This document shows positions 28,175-38,273 of a stretch of DNA of 46,091 nucleotides, piece after piece. Source of the stretch: an uncultured Mucilaginibacter sp. GTDB lineage: Bacteria; Bacteroidota; Bacteroidia; Sphingobacteriales; Sphingobacteriaceae. A model generated the notes under the pieces. That model saw only the letters and a list, made by a program, of their open reading frames with translations. It did no database searches and had not been told where the DNA came from. Position numbers and translations under genes: made by a program. The stretch spans positions 1 to 46,091 of the forward strand of contig NZ_CAIWNH010000244.1 in the NCBI RefSeq assembly GCF_903913935.1. The letters run 5' to 3'. Positions within the stretch are counted from its first letter, which is position 1, and every line of letters begins with the position of its first letter.

Positions 28175-29380
28175 ATGAAAAAACTAACAGGCCCATTCAC
28201 CCAAATATTGCCATTAACAGGCCTGGCGCTAAAAGGCCCCTTGAAAGACAGCCAGTTGCACGTCATCAAAAATGCATGGGTGTTGAGCAATAATGACCGG
28301 ATCATTACCATCGGTACGCTGGAAAGGCTGCGCAAGGACCACCCTTCGGCACAGATCACCGAAATTACCGGCGACAGGGTATTACTGCCGGGCTTTATAG
28401 ATTGCCATACGCATATCTGCTTCGCCGGCAACCGGGCCAATGATTATGCGCTGCGTTCATCAGGTAAAAGCTATACCGATATTGCTAAAGCTGGCGGTGG
28501 TATCTGGGATACGGTAACCGCTACCCGCGCTGCAAGTGAGGCCACACTGGTTGAACTATTGGTAAAACGCGCAGACAGGCATCTGGCTGAAGGCGTAAGT
28601 ATCATTGAAGTAAAAAGTGGATACGGTTTATCGGTTGAACAGGAACTGAAACAACTAAGGGCGATAAAAGAGGCATCGTACAAAACAAAAGCAACCTTGG
28701 TCCCCACCTGCCTGGCCGCGCACATGCTGCCGAAAGATTTTGAAGGCACGCGGGCTGAATATTTGGATGACGTATTAAAAAACCTGCTACCTATCGTCAA
28801 AAATGAAAACCTGGCAACAAGGGTGGATATTTTTGTAGAGGACGGGGCATTCAAGGCTGAAACAGCAATGCCGTTTCTTCAAAAAGCAAAAGAAATGGGC
28901 TTTGCGGTAACCGTGCATGCTGACCAGTTTACCAGCGGAGGCAGCGAACTGGCTGTTGAAGTTGGCGCAGTGTCTGCCGATCACCTGGAAGCTACGAAAG
29001 ACAGGGATATAAAATTATTGGCAAAATCGGAGACCGTAGCGGTGGCATTGCCAGGCGCTTCTTTAGGGTTGGGAATGCAATATGCTCCAGCCCGGAAGCT
29101 GTTAAACGCTGGCGCATGCCTCGCCATTGCCAGCGACTGGAACCCCGGCTCAGCCCCCATGGGTGATTTGCTGATGCAAGCGGCGGTACTCGGCGCCGCC
29201 GAAAAACTAAGTGCTGCTGAAGTATTTGCCGGGCTAACCTTCCGCGCGGCGCAGGCCCTAAGGCTTACCAATCGCGGAACACTGGCAACAGGTACTCCTG
29301 CTGATTTTCATATGTATCCGACGAATGATTATAGGGAAATATTGTATAACCAGGGGAAACTTAAACCGTTGTTAAAATGA
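28175..29380 (+). CDS. hutI: Imidazolonepropionase
   Basis: VLLPGFIDCHTHICFAGNRANDYALRSSGKSYTDIAKAGGGIWDTV, EVKSGYGL, VTVHADQF, ASDWNPGSAP. Confidence 0.96.
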   Translation: MKKLTGPFTQILPLTGLALKGPLKDSQLHVIKNAWVLSNNDRIITIGTLERLRKDHPSAQITEITGDRVLLPGFIDCHTHICFAGNRANDYALRSSGKSYTDIAKAGGGIWDTVTATRAASEATLVELLVKRADRHLAEGVSIIEVKSGYGLSVEQELKQLRAIKEASYKTKATLVPTCLAAHMLPKDFEGTRAEYLDDVLKNLLPIVKNENLATRVDIFVEDGAFKAETAMPFLQKAKEMGFAVTVHADQFTSGGSELAVEVGAVSADHLEATKDRDIKLLAKSETVAVALPGASLGLGMQYAPARKLLNAGACLAIASDWNPGSAPMGDLLMQAAVLGAAEKLSAAEVFAGLTFRAAQALRLTNRGTLATGTPADFHMYPTNDYREILYNQGKLKPLLK

Positions 29381-29414
29381 TTTCACCGATTTTAATTTTT
29401 GATTTCACCGATTT
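29379..29414. repeat. Tandem gatttcaccgattt x2 overlapping the hutI stop codon
   Basis: 29379-29393 and 29401-29414; the TGA stop of hutI (29378-29380) overlaps the first copy. Confidence 0.8.
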
Positions 29415-29467
29415 GCTCCTGGATTAAATGATAATCCGATCTACAAATGACTAATGCCAACTGACCA

Positions 29468-31153
29468 ATGACTAAATTAATCGAATGCGTCCCAAATTTC
29501 AGCGAAGGTGTAAACCTTGATATCATCAAACAGATAACCGCCGAGGTTGAATCTGTTGAAGGTGTACGACTGTTGAATGTCGACCCTGGCAAAGCAACCA
29601 ACCGTACGGTTGTAACTTTTGTGGGCGAACCGGAAAAGGTGATCGAGGCGGCGTTTTTAGCCATCAAAAAGGCTGGCGAACTGATAGACATGGGCAAGCA
29701 TAAAGGCGAACATCCCCGTATGGGCGCTACGGATGTTTGTCCTCTGATACCCATTGCCAATATCAGCATGGAGGAAACGGCCGAATATGCCAAACGCCTT
29801 GCCAAAAGGGTGGGCGAAGAGTTATTCATCCCGGTTTATTTGTATGAGCATGCGCAGGAAGATAAAAGCAGGAACAACCTATCAGTGATCCGTGCCGGGG
29901 AATATGAGGGCTTTTTTAAAAAAATCAAGCTGCCGCAATGGAAGCCGGATTTCGGCCCGGTGGAGTATGATGCCAAACGCGGCGCAACGGTAATTGGTGC
30001 GAGAGATTTCCTGATCGCATATAACGTCAACTTAAATACCACCAGCACCCGCAGGGCAAATTCCATTGCCTTTGATGTGCGGGAAGCAGGTCGTGTTTTG
30101 CGCGAAGGCGACCCGATTAACGGCAAGATCATCACTGACGAGCATGGTAAACCAAAATCCATCCCCGGTTCGTTAAAATCCGTAAAAGCGATCGGCTGGT
30201 TTATCGAAGAATACGGCGTGGCGCAGATCTCCATGAACCTCACCAATATCGAAGTAACCCCATTGCACATTGCTTTTGATGAGGTCTGCAAAAAAGCAGC
30301 CGAACGTGGCATGCGTGTAACCGGGAGCGAACTGGTGGGCCTTGTGCCGCTAAAATCTATGCTGGATGCAGGCAAATATTTCCTGCTGAAACAGCAGCGT
30401 TCTGTTGGGGTAAGCGAAAAGGAACTGATCAGAATAGCGATCCTGTCTATGGGCCTTTCTGAACTGGCGCCATTTAATCCCGAAGAACGGATCATAGAAT
30501 ATTTACTTAAAGATAAGGCATCCTCCAAATTAGTATCCATGAGCTTGGTTGATTTTGCCGATGAAACGGCCAGCGAAAGCCCTGCCCCCGGCGGTGGTTC
30601 TATTGCCGCATACCTGGGCGCTTTAGGCGCGGCATTGGGAACTATGGTAGCCAACTTATCCTCCCATAAAAAAGGCTGGGACGACCGCTGGGAAGAATTC
30701 AGCAATTGGGCTGAAAAAGGACAACAATATAAAGACGAATTGTTAAAGCTGGTCGACCTGGATACCGCAGCTTTCAATAAGATTATGGAAGCTTTCAGCT
30801 TGTCCAAATCAACGCCCGAGGAAAAAGCAGTAAGAGATAATGCCATACAGGAAGCCACCAAATATGCCATTGAAATACCTTTTAAAGTGATGAAAGCCGC
30901 CTACGTCAGCATGACGGTTATCAAAGCCATGGCCGAAACCGGCAACCCCAACTCCATCAGCGATGCGGGCGTAGCGGCGCTTTGTGCACGCAGCGCGGTT
31001 TTAGGGGCTTTTATGAATGTGAAGATCAATGCTTCGGGGTATAAGGACAAAGCGTTTACGGATGCGATTATTTCGGAGGGGAATGAGATCGAGCAAAAGG
31101 CTATCGAATTAGAAGCGGAGATCATCGCGTTGGTGAATTTGAAAATTGGTTGA
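29468..31153 (+). CDS. ftcD: Glutamate formimidoyltransferase / formimidoyl-THF cyclodeaminase fusion
   Basis: N-terminal KLIECVPNFSEG...HPRMGATDVCPLIP (transferase); C-terminal LVDFADETASESPAPGGGSIAAYLGALGAALGTMV (cyclodeaminase). Confidence 0.95.
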   Translation: MTKLIECVPNFSEGVNLDIIKQITAEVESVEGVRLLNVDPGKATNRTVVTFVGEPEKVIEAAFLAIKKAGELIDMGKHKGEHPRMGATDVCPLIPIANISMEETAEYAKRLAKRVGEELFIPVYLYEHAQEDKSRNNLSVIRAGEYEGFFKKIKLPQWKPDFGPVEYDAKRGATVIGARDFLIAYNVNLNTTSTRRANSIAFDVREAGRVLREGDPINGKIITDEHGKPKSIPGSLKSVKAIGWFIEEYGVAQISMNLTNIEVTPLHIAFDEVCKKAAERGMRVTGSELVGLVPLKSMLDAGKYFLLKQQRSVGVSEKELIRIAILSMGLSELAPFNPEERIIEYLLKDKASSKLVSMSLVDFADETASESPAPGGGSIAAYLGALGAALGTMVANLSSHKKGWDDRWEEFSNWAEKGQQYKDELLKLVDLDTAAFNKIMEAFSLSKSTPEEKAVRDNAIQEATKYAIEIPFKVMKAAYVSMTVIKAMAETGNPNSISDAGVAALCARSAVLGAFMNVKINASGYKDKAFTDAIISEGNEIEQKAIELEAEIIALVNLKIG

Positions 31154-31232
31154 TTTGAAGATTTGAAAATGCGTAAATTTAGGTCGTGGGAGTAAAACAG
31201 TATTGTTCAACAATTTTCAAATCTTCAAATCA
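31151..31232. repeat. 20-bp perfect inverted repeat spanning ftcD stop and SBP gene start
   Basis: tgatttgaagatttgaaaat (31151-31170) and attttcaaatcttcaaatca (31213-31232). Confidence 0.9.
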
Positions 31233-32853
31233 GCACATTTTCAAATTATTACTGCTACTGCTATTCACCTCCTGCTCAAACGACACCTCCACTTCCAAAA
31301 AAACCGTCTTCAATATCAACCTTGATGAGGGCCTGAGTTCATTGGATCCCGCATTCTCCCGCAACCAGAATGCCATCTGGATGAACAATGCATTATACAA
31401 CGGCCTGGTGCAGATTGACGACAGCCTGAAAACAGTACCCTGTATTGCCAAAAAATGGGACATATCAACCGATGGCACCGTTTACACTTTCCACCTGCGT
31501 AACGATGTTTATTTTCAGGACGACCCCCATTTTAAAAACGGCAAAGGCCGCAAAGCTGTCGCTGCCGACTTTGTGTACAGTTTCAGCAGGTTGGTCGACC
31601 CGAAAGTGGCTTCCTCCGGCTCATGGATCTTCAGCGATAAGGTGAACGGCTGTAACGGTTTTATCGCTGTAAATGATTCCACTTTCCGGGTAAAACTGAA
31701 ACAGCCTTATCCCCCGTTTATAAGCATGCTTACTTCGCAGTATTGTTCTGTCGTACCGCATGAGGTAGTTGATTTTTATGGGAAAGATTTTCGCCAGCAC
31801 CCGGTGGGTACAGGCCCGTTCAGGTTTAAATACTGGAAAGAGGGCGAAGTAATGGTATTGCTAAAAAACGAACATTACTGGGAAAAAGATAAGGATGGCA
31901 GTCCCCTGCCCCATTTGGATGCAATCCGCGCTACCTTTATCGGCGATAAACAAACCGCTTTTATGGAATTCATCAGTGGCAAGCTCGACTTCCTGAATGA
32001 TATTGATGGCAGCTACCGCGATGATATCCTCACCAAATCGGGCAAGATTACGACAAAATACAAAGGAAAATTTATCTTAAGCACCGGCCCCTTCCTCAAT
32101 ACCATTTACCTGGGCATGTTGGTGGACAGCAGCCTGGCAATTGTCAAAAGCTCTCCATTGCGTAAGTTAAAAATCAGGCAGGCGATCAATTATGCGATCG
32201 ACCGCAAAAAGATGATTAAATACCTGCGCAACAGTATGGGGACAGCAGGTTCGGCAGGGTTTATCCCTGTCGGGATGCCGGGTTTTGAGGCAGACAAAAT
32301 GCAGGGCTACTCCTACAATCCCGAAAAAGCGAGGCAGTTGCTCAAAGAAGCCGGTTACCCCAATGGCGATAACCTGCCCGAAATTGTATTGCATACCACC
32401 GTAGGCTACCGCAGCCTGATAGAATATGTGCAGGGGCAGCTGAGCCAGATCGGCATTAAAACAAGTGTGGAAATTACCCAGGGCGCCAGCCTGCGCGAAC
32501 TGGTATCAAAAAACGGGGTAAACTTTTTTTACGGCAGTTGGTTAGCCGATTACCCTGATGCGGAAAACTACCTTTCCGTTTTCTACTCCAAAAACAAGAT
32601 CCCCTGGGGGCCAAACTATACCGGCTTTAACAATAAACAGTTCGACGCCCTATTTGTACAGGCCTACCATGAACCCAACGACGAAAAACGCTACGCCCTT
32701 TACCGCCAGATGGATAATATTGTGATGCAACAATCGCCTGTGGTGATTCTTTATTACGATAAACGGGTAAACCTTTATCAGAATAACATCTCAGGCTATA
32801 GTGTAAATGCGCAGAACTTGTTGGTGTTTAAAAGGGTAGTTAAGGCCCCCTAA
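31186..32853 (+). CDS. Peptide ABC transporter substrate-binding lipoprotein (SBP family 5)
   Basis: Lipobox LLLLLLFTSC; LDPAFSRNQNAIWMNNALYNGLV, HPVGTGPFRFKYWKEGEVMVLLKNEHYW, YNPEKARQLLKEAGYPNG. Start codon uncertain (GTG 31186 lies before the IR). Confidence 0.88.
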   Translation: MGVKQYCSTIFKSSNQHIFKLLLLLLFTSCSNDTSTSKKTVFNINLDEGLSSLDPAFSRNQNAIWMNNALYNGLVQIDDSLKTVPCIAKKWDISTDGTVYTFHLRNDVYFQDDPHFKNGKGRKAVAADFVYSFSRLVDPKVASSGSWIFSDKVNGCNGFIAVNDSTFRVKLKQPYPPFISMLTSQYCSVVPHEVVDFYGKDFRQHPVGTGPFRFKYWKEGEVMVLLKNEHYWEKDKDGSPLPHLDAIRATFIGDKQTAFMEFISGKLDFLNDIDGSYRDDILTKSGKITTKYKGKFILSTGPFLNTIYLGMLVDSSLAIVKSSPLRKLKIRQAINYAIDRKKMIKYLRNSMGTAGSAGFIPVGMPGFEADKMQGYSYNPEKARQLLKEAGYPNGDNLPEIVLHTTVGYRSLIEYVQGQLSQIGIKTSVEITQGASLRELVSKNGVNFFYGSWLADYPDAENYLSVFYSKNKIPWGPNYTGFNNKQFDALFVQAYHEPNDEKRYALYRQMDNIVMQQSPVVILYYDKRVNLYQNNISGYSVNAQNLLVFKRVVKAP

Positions 32854-32870
32854 CCTCCTAAAGGGGGAAA
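32843..32870. repeat. Palindromic repeat (aggccccctaacctcctaaagggggaaa) at SBP 3' end
   Basis: Supplies the SBP codons KAP and stop; relative of the 37541-37567 repeat. Confidence 0.75.
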
Positions 32871-32941
32871 TATTCTTTACTAATCAACCTAAAGTATAAT
32901 GATCCAATAAATTCCTATCTTCCAAAACTTAAATTTCATCA

Positions 32942-33562
32942 ATGAAAAAACTATACCTTATCCTTATTCTGCTAAGTTTATCTACATTTACCTTCGCTCA
33001 AACCATCAACTATGGCGTCAAAGCCGGGCTTAATTTATCTACGTTATCGCTCAGGAGTCCTGGATTTCCAAATTTGGGTGAAAACACAACCGGCTGGAAT
33101 ATGGGAGTTATCGCAGACTTTGGATTTTCCGCCTTTTCAATCCAACCAGGCTTATTCTATAGTACAAAAGGGGATAAAGTTGTGGCACTTCTAGTCAACA
33201 ACAACCAGCAGAGTGCAGGTATTTTGACAGGCATCAATAAATTGTATTATATTGAATTACCGGTCAATATTCTTTACAAAATTAAACTTATACATGGTGC
33301 TACCATACATTTAGGTGGTGGCCCGTACTTAGGCTATGGGGTTTCAAGCAGTTTATCTGTAAATGGCGGCACGGTATCTCCTGCATTCAGCACACACTAC
33401 AATAACCCTGACTACGGTCTCAATTTTATACTGGGAGCCGAATTGGAAAACAAGTTTATCATAGATGCTGGTTATGGGTTAGGTTTGGCCAATTTGAGCG
33501 GCGGAGGTACCACCTTGCAAAACCGGGTCATTAGTTTTTCCGTAGGATATTTGTTTAAATAG
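32942..33562 (+). CDS. Outer membrane beta-barrel protein (PorT-family-like)
   Basis: Signal peptide; INYGVKAGLNLSTLS, FSIQPGLFYSTKG, LYYIELPVNILYKIKL, HLGGGPYLGYG. Confidence 0.85.
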   Translation: MKKLYLILILLSLSTFTFAQTINYGVKAGLNLSTLSLRSPGFPNLGENTTGWNMGVIADFGFSAFSIQPGLFYSTKGDKVVALLVNNNQQSAGILTGINKLYYIELPVNILYKIKLIHGATIHLGGGPYLGYGVSSSLSVNGGTVSPAFSTHYNNPDYGLNFILGAELENKFIIDAGYGLGLANLSGGGTTLQNRVISFSVGYLFK

Positions 33563-33651
33563 AAAAACAATAAATCCGGAATCGAAAATCCGGAATTAGC
33601 CAGCTTTCACAAGTCCCCCTATTGCATCCCCAGTTCAGGGTCATTCACAAA

Positions 33652-33680
33652 AAAAAGCCTCCCCAAAACGGAGAGGCCTT
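33652..33680 (-). terminator. Intrinsic terminator for aconitase gene
   Basis: Minus strand reads gcctctccgttttggggaggcttttttt. Confidence 0.75.
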
Positions 33681-33683
33681 AAA

Positions 33684-33732
33684 TGCTTTCGCCTTTTACC
33701 CCTGCCTGTCGGCAGGCAGGTTTCAGCTTTCG
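33684..33732. repeat. Repeat with cctgcctgtcggcaggcagg core
   Basis: tgctttcgccttttacccctgcctgtcggcaggcaggtttcagctttcg; near-identical inverted copy at 41207-41258. Confidence 0.9.
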
Positions 33733-33737
33733 CCTCC

Positions 33738-36005
33738 TTACGAAGCCATTTGCCGCCTGATGATATTCAGTGCGCCGCCAGCTTTAAACCATTCTATCTG
33801 CTGGGCATTATAAGTATGGTTAACCGCGAAGCTGTCGGTTGATCCGTCTTTATGGTGCAATACCACACTTAACTGTTTGCCTGGCGCAAAAGTAGTTAAG
33901 CCGATAATGTCGATGATGTCGTCTTCCTGGATTTTATCATAGTCGCTGGCATCAGCGAAAGTGATACCCAGCATGCCTTGTTTTTTCAGGTTGGTTTCGT
34001 GGATCCGGGCAAATGATTTTACCAGGATAGCACGAACGCCCAAATGGCGCGGCTCCATAGCGGCATGCTCACGCGATGAACCTTCGCCATAGTTTTCATC
34101 GCCAACTACAACTGTACCGATGCCATGCGCTTTGTAATCACGCTGGGTAGCAGGTACCGGGCCGTATTCGCCTGTCAGTTCGTTTTTAACGCTGTCGGCA
34201 GTATCATTAAAATAGTTAATCGCGCCTATCAGCATATTGTTGGAGATATTATCCAAGTGCCCGCGGAACTTCAACCACGGACCAGCCATCGAAATATGGT
34301 CGGTAGTACACTTGCCTTTTGCCTTGATCAAAAGTTTTAAGCCAAAAATATCGGTACCTTCCCATGCAGAGAATGGATCAAGCAATTGCAAACGTGCTGA
34401 TTTAGGGTCAACCTTCACTTCTACCTTGCTGCCGTCTTCGGCTGGTGCCTGGTAGCCGGCATCTTCCACCGCATAACCTTTTACCGGCATTTCAATACCC
34501 AATGGTTCGTCCAGTTTTACCTGTTCGCCTTTGTCGTTGGTTAAAGTATCAGTCAGCGGGTTAAATGTAAGATCACCTGCTATCGCAAACGCAGTCACAA
34601 TTTCCGGCGAAGCCACAAAGGCGTGGGTATTCGGGTTACCGTCCTGGCGTTTGGCAAAGTTACGGTTGAAAGAAGTGATGATAGAGTTTTTACGGGTAGG
34701 ATCGTCCGTATGACGCGCCCACTGGCCGATACATGGGCCGCAGGCATTAGCCAATACTACACCGCCCATGGCCGCAAAAGTATCCAGGTAACCATCGCGG
34801 TCAACGGTATAACGTACCAATTCTGATCCCGGGGTTATGGTAAACTCCGCTTTAGTTTTTAAATGTTTATCAATGGCCTGTTTGGCGATAGAAGCCGAAC
34901 GGGTAATGTCTTCGTATGAGGAGTTGGTACATGATCCGATCAAACCAACTTCCAGTTTTGCAGGCCAGCCGTTTTCTTTTACCGCTGTCGCGAATTTAGA
35001 AATTGGCCATGCCAGATCCGGGGTAAACGGACCGTTTACATGCGGTTCCAGTTCGCTCAGGTTCAATTCGATCACCTGGTCGAAATAATCTGCGGGGTTA
35101 GCATAAACTTCAGGGTCGCCCGTTAAGTGTTCGGCAACTGCGTCAGCCAGGTCGGCAATATCGACACGTTTGGTACCGCGCAGGTAAGTGGCCGCTTTTT
35201 CATCGTAACCAAAAATAGAAGTGGTTGCGCCGATCTCGGCACCCATATTACAAATGGTTCCTTTACCGGTTGCAGAAAGCGACCGTGCGCCTTCGCCAAA
35301 ATATTCAACAATAGCGCCGGTACCGCCTTTTACGGTAAGGATACCAGCTACTTTAAGGATCACGTCTTTTGCCGATGTCCAGCCGGAAAGTTTCCCGGTT
35401 AGTTTTACACCGATCAGTTTCGGGAATTTAAGCTCCCATGGCAATCCGGCCATTACATCGCAGGCATCGGCACCGCCAACACCAATAGCAATCATACCCA
35501 AACCACCTGCATTAGGGGTATGTGAATCGGTACCGATCATCATACCGCCCGGGAAAGCATAGTTTTCCAAAACCACCTGGTGGATGATCCCTGCACCCGG
35601 TTTCCAAAAACCCAATCCATATTTATCAGATACGGAGGCTAAAAAATCATAAACTTCTTTATTTACATCCTTTGCAGTGCTCAAATCCTGGTCGGCGCCA
35701 ATTTTCGCCTGGATCAGGTGATCGCAATGCACGGTTGAAGGTACAGCCACCTTTGGACGGCCTGCCTGCATAAACTGCAGCAACGCCATTTGTGCGGTTG
35801 CATCCTGCATGGCAACGCGGTCGGGTGCAAAATCAACATAATCCACACCGCGGCCAAATGCTGTTTGGGCATCGCCTTCGCTAAGGTGGGCGTATAATAT
35901 TTTTTCGGTTAAAGTAAGGTGTTTGCCGGTCGCTTTACGTGCAGCAGCCACACGGGTACTGTAGCGGTCGTAAACATTTTTGATCATATCTAAATCAAAA
36001 GCCAT
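33738..36005 (-). CDS. Aconitate hydratase, mitochondrial (ACO2)-like type
   Basis: [109 protein letters not shown]. Start taken as the internal ATG ([10 protein letters not shown]). Confidence 0.95.
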   Translation of the reverse strand: MAFDLDMIKNVYDRYSTRVAAARKATGKHLTLTEKILYAHLSEGDAQTAFGRGVDYVDFAPDRVAMQDATAQMALLQFMQAGRPKVAVPSTVHCDHLIQAKIGADQDLSTAKDVNKEVYDFLASVSDKYGLGFWKPGAGIIHQVVLENYAFPGGMMIGTDSHTPNAGGLGMIAIGVGGADACDVMAGLPWELKFPKLIGVKLTGKLSGWTSAKDVILKVAGILTVKGGTGAIVEYFGEGARSLSATGKGTICNMGAEIGATTSIFGYDEKAATYLRGTKRVDIADLADAVAEHLTGDPEVYANPADYFDQVIELNLSELEPHVNGPFTPDLAWPISKFATAVKENGWPAKLEVGLIGSCTNSSYEDITRSASIAKQAIDKHLKTKAEFTITPGSELVRYTVDRDGYLDTFAAMGGVVLANACGPCIGQWARHTDDPTRKNSIITSFNRNFAKRQDGNPNTHAFVASPEIVTAFAIAGDLTFNPLTDTLTNDKGEQVKLDEPLGIEMPVKGYAVEDAGYQAPAEDGSKVEVKVDPKSARLQLLDPFSAWEGTDIFGLKLLIKAKGKCTTDHISMAGPWLKFRGHLDNISNNMLIGAINYFNDTADSVKNELTGEYGPVPATQRDYKAHGIGTVVVGDENYGEGSSREHAAMEPRHLGVRAILVKSFARIHETNLKKQGMLGITFADASDYDKIQEDDIIDIIGLTTFAPGKQLSVVLHHKDGSTDSFAVNHTYNAQQIEWFKAGGALNIIRRQMAS

Positions 36006-36402
36006 CGTATTTGAACTTTTAGGTGAGGAAATAGTAGAAAACTTAATTATAGACACCTTTAACAGCGCCGAGCGGCGAATTTACAAAAATTAAGAATAAA
36101 TGCTGTCAGCTAAGTGTGTAAATATTATTTGGAGGGATTCTAAATTGGTTGATTGGGTTGGATCAAGTTGGATTGGGTTGAATATGTTAGACGTATGGGC
36201 TCGGCAACGGCCGGCGCCCGCTGCCAAAACTGAGGAAGCACCTGAACCACCCGGCACGGATGAATAAGCCTGGTACACCTGGCACGCTAATAATTTCTGC
36301 AATTTTTTTGGATTTATAAAGAAAAATCCGTATAAATAATACACTTCAATTCATCATAATTTGTTGGTGAAAATTCCAACCAGGGCAGGAAGGTTGGTTG
36401 TT

Positions 36403-37251
36403 TTAGTATTTAAACCTTACGGATATGGGCATAATTATAGCTTTTTTCTGAATGATCAAACATATTCCAACAAAAGCAATAACGGAAACCATTAGCGCCA
36501 GGATGTAAAATGGCGTACCCAATAGTGTCAATAAATCCTGCTGTTTAGCCGGCGCGAACATAAGTAATGCTCCAGTTGCATTTATAGTGGTATGCGCTAT
36601 AATTCCGGGGATAACCGATTGTGTTTTATAGTATAGCCATCCCATAAACAAACCTCCGAAAAATGCCGGGAAGGCCTGCCATGGGTTAAGATGGATAGCC
36701 GCAAAGAATATTGCAGAAATGATGATTGCTTTGCGTGGAGGATAATTTTTCAGCAAACCCTTGAGGATAACCCCCCGGCATAATATTTCTTCCAGTAATG
36801 GGGCAGCAATAACAAGCATCACAATCGAAAAAACATCTTTTTTAAAGGCAAGCTCAAAAAACTTCTTTACTGATTCCGGCATTGGCAACCAGTTTCCGAT
36901 TTGAGATAACGGCATGATCAACCCCAGTGCACCAATTATAATTACAGGCACGAGCCATCCTTGAATTTTATTGAAGTTTACAGAAAAATTAGAAACCCGT
37001 TTTGAGGCATAATTAATTATAAGAAGGATTGACATGATGTAAGCAACGAAATTTAGCAATGATTTATATATCTGGGCACTATTATGGATACCAATCGCAA
37101 TTATTCCAGCCACTACACCGATGACAATCATGAATAAAATCGACATGAAAAACAGTATAACTACTGATTTAATGTTTGGGTAAGCGACGGCGCTGTTTGT
37201 TGCGTCATTTTCTAAATCTGTTTGCAAGGTTTCGGTATCATTGGGATTCAT
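36403..37251 (-). CDS. CPBP family intramembrane metalloprotease (CAAX protease-like)
   Basis: APLLEEILCRGVILKGLL (EExxxR), FFAAIHLNPWQAFPAFFGGLFMGWLYYKTQSVIPGIIAHTTINA. Confidence 0.92.
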   Translation of the reverse strand: MNPNDTETLQTDLENDATNSAVAYPNIKSVVILFFMSILFMIVIGVVAGIIAIGIHNSAQIYKSLLNFVAYIMSILLIINYASKRVSNFSVNFNKIQGWLVPVIIIGALGLIMPLSQIGNWLPMPESVKKFFELAFKKDVFSIVMLVIAAPLLEEILCRGVILKGLLKNYPPRKAIIISAIFFAAIHLNPWQAFPAFFGGLFMGWLYYKTQSVIPGIIAHTTINATGALLMFAPAKQQDLLTLLGTPFYILALMVSVIAFVGICLIIQKKAIIMPISVRFKY

Positions 37252-37428
37252 AAACCAATATTACAAAACGATTTTGAATTAACAGCATGTTCACTTGCCA
37301 TAATATTCCGGTGCTTTATGATCTCTGTGCCTTCTTTGAGTTCTTTGTTGTAAAAAATCTAAGCATAGACCGGAGGTCGTGATTGAATAATAGTAATTTT
37401 CTGTTATAGGGCGATGCCTTCTGCCCGG

Positions 37429-37485
37429 TCCGCCTTAAGGCGGATCATACTACACGGGCCTTAACCATCCCCAAAGCTTTGGGGA
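37429..37485. repeat. Two perfect palindromes in an intergenic REP-like cluster
   Basis: tccgccttaaggcgga (37429-37444) and tccccaaagctttgggga (37468-37485). Confidence 0.9.
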
Positions 37486-37540
37486 CCGGTATCCGCTGCC
37501 ATCCCTATCGCAAACTGCATACTGTTCCATTGCAAACTTT

Positions 37541-37567
37541 CTTTCCCCCTTTAGGGGGCCAGGGGGC
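37541..37567. repeat. Palindromic repeat (ctttccccctttagggggccagggggc) at polysaccharide deacetylase 3' end
   Basis: The stop codon and last residues (PLAP) of the deacetylase lie in the repeat; same family as 32843-32870. Confidence 0.75.
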
Positions 37568-38174
37568 AAAAACTATACCCTTCCCTACTCCAATATTCCA
37601 GTGCCCTTGGCAAAGCATACTCCATCCGCTCCTGCGCTTTTAAACTATCATGAAAAAGCACAATATCACCGGGTTTGGTATTTTTGATCACATTATCAAG
37701 GCATCGTTCCGGGGTGAAGGTGGCATCGTAATCTGCTGAAAGCACACTCCACATCACAATTTGAATGCCCGGCTTCGCCTTTTGCAAAAGCTTAACCTGC
37801 GAGCGTTTGATGCGCCCATATGGCGGACGAAAGAGTTTTGTGTTGAGCAATTTATCGGCCTGCAAAAAATTTTCCAGGTAAACATTATCGTCAGTCTTCC
37901 ATCCTTTTAAATGATTAAAGGTGTGGTTGCCGATGGCGTGTCCATCGTTTTTTACCTGCTCAAAAATAGCAGGGTGCTTGCGCACATTATCGCCTATGCA
38001 AAAAAATGTAGCTTTCGCATTGTATTGTTTTAAAATATTTAAAACAAACGGTGTAACAATGGGGATAGGCCCGTCGTCAAACGTCAAATAAATGCACCGG
38101 TTAGCTGCATTTGACTCCCATAGTAGTTTGGGATACAATAATTTTAACCATTTGGGTGTCTTTATCAGCAACAT
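37551..38174 (-). CDS. Polysaccharide deacetylase family protein (NodB domain)
   Basis: CIYLTFDDGPIPIVTPFVLNILKQYNAKATFFCIG, HAIGNHTFNHLKGW, RPPYGRIKRSQ, GDIVLFHDS. Confidence 0.93.
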   Translation of the reverse strand: MLLIKTPKWLKLLYPKLLWESNAANRCIYLTFDDGPIPIVTPFVLNILKQYNAKATFFCIGDNVRKHPAIFEQVKNDGHAIGNHTFNHLKGWKTDDNVYLENFLQADKLLNTKLFRPPYGRIKRSQVKLLQKAKPGIQIVMWSVLSADYDATFTPERCLDNVIKNTKPGDIVLFHDSLKAQERMEYALPRALEYWSREGYSFCPLAP

Positions 38175-38273
38175 TTTAAAACAGCAGATTTATGAAATGA
38201 ATACGCGTCAACCTTTAAACGGCCGGCAATTTGTTCAAATCTAACATCTCAAATTAATATACAGCACAAACTC

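Noticed and set aside
29836-30870. 344-aa minus-strand ORF antisense to ftcD
   Set aside because: Lies fully inside the well-supported ftcD; low-complexity Ser/Leu/Pro-rich composition typical of an antisense frame artefact; no recognisable domain.
33622-33813. 63-aa ORF containing AFYPCLSAGRFQLS
   Set aside because: Translation of the GGCAGGCAGG palindromic repeat and the aconitase 3' end; the similar ORF at 41065-41265 is explained the same way.
36090-36344. 84-aa ORF upstream of aconitase gene
   Set aside because: Runs through the ttgggttgga tandem repeat and has no signal peptide or domain motif; probably intergenic.
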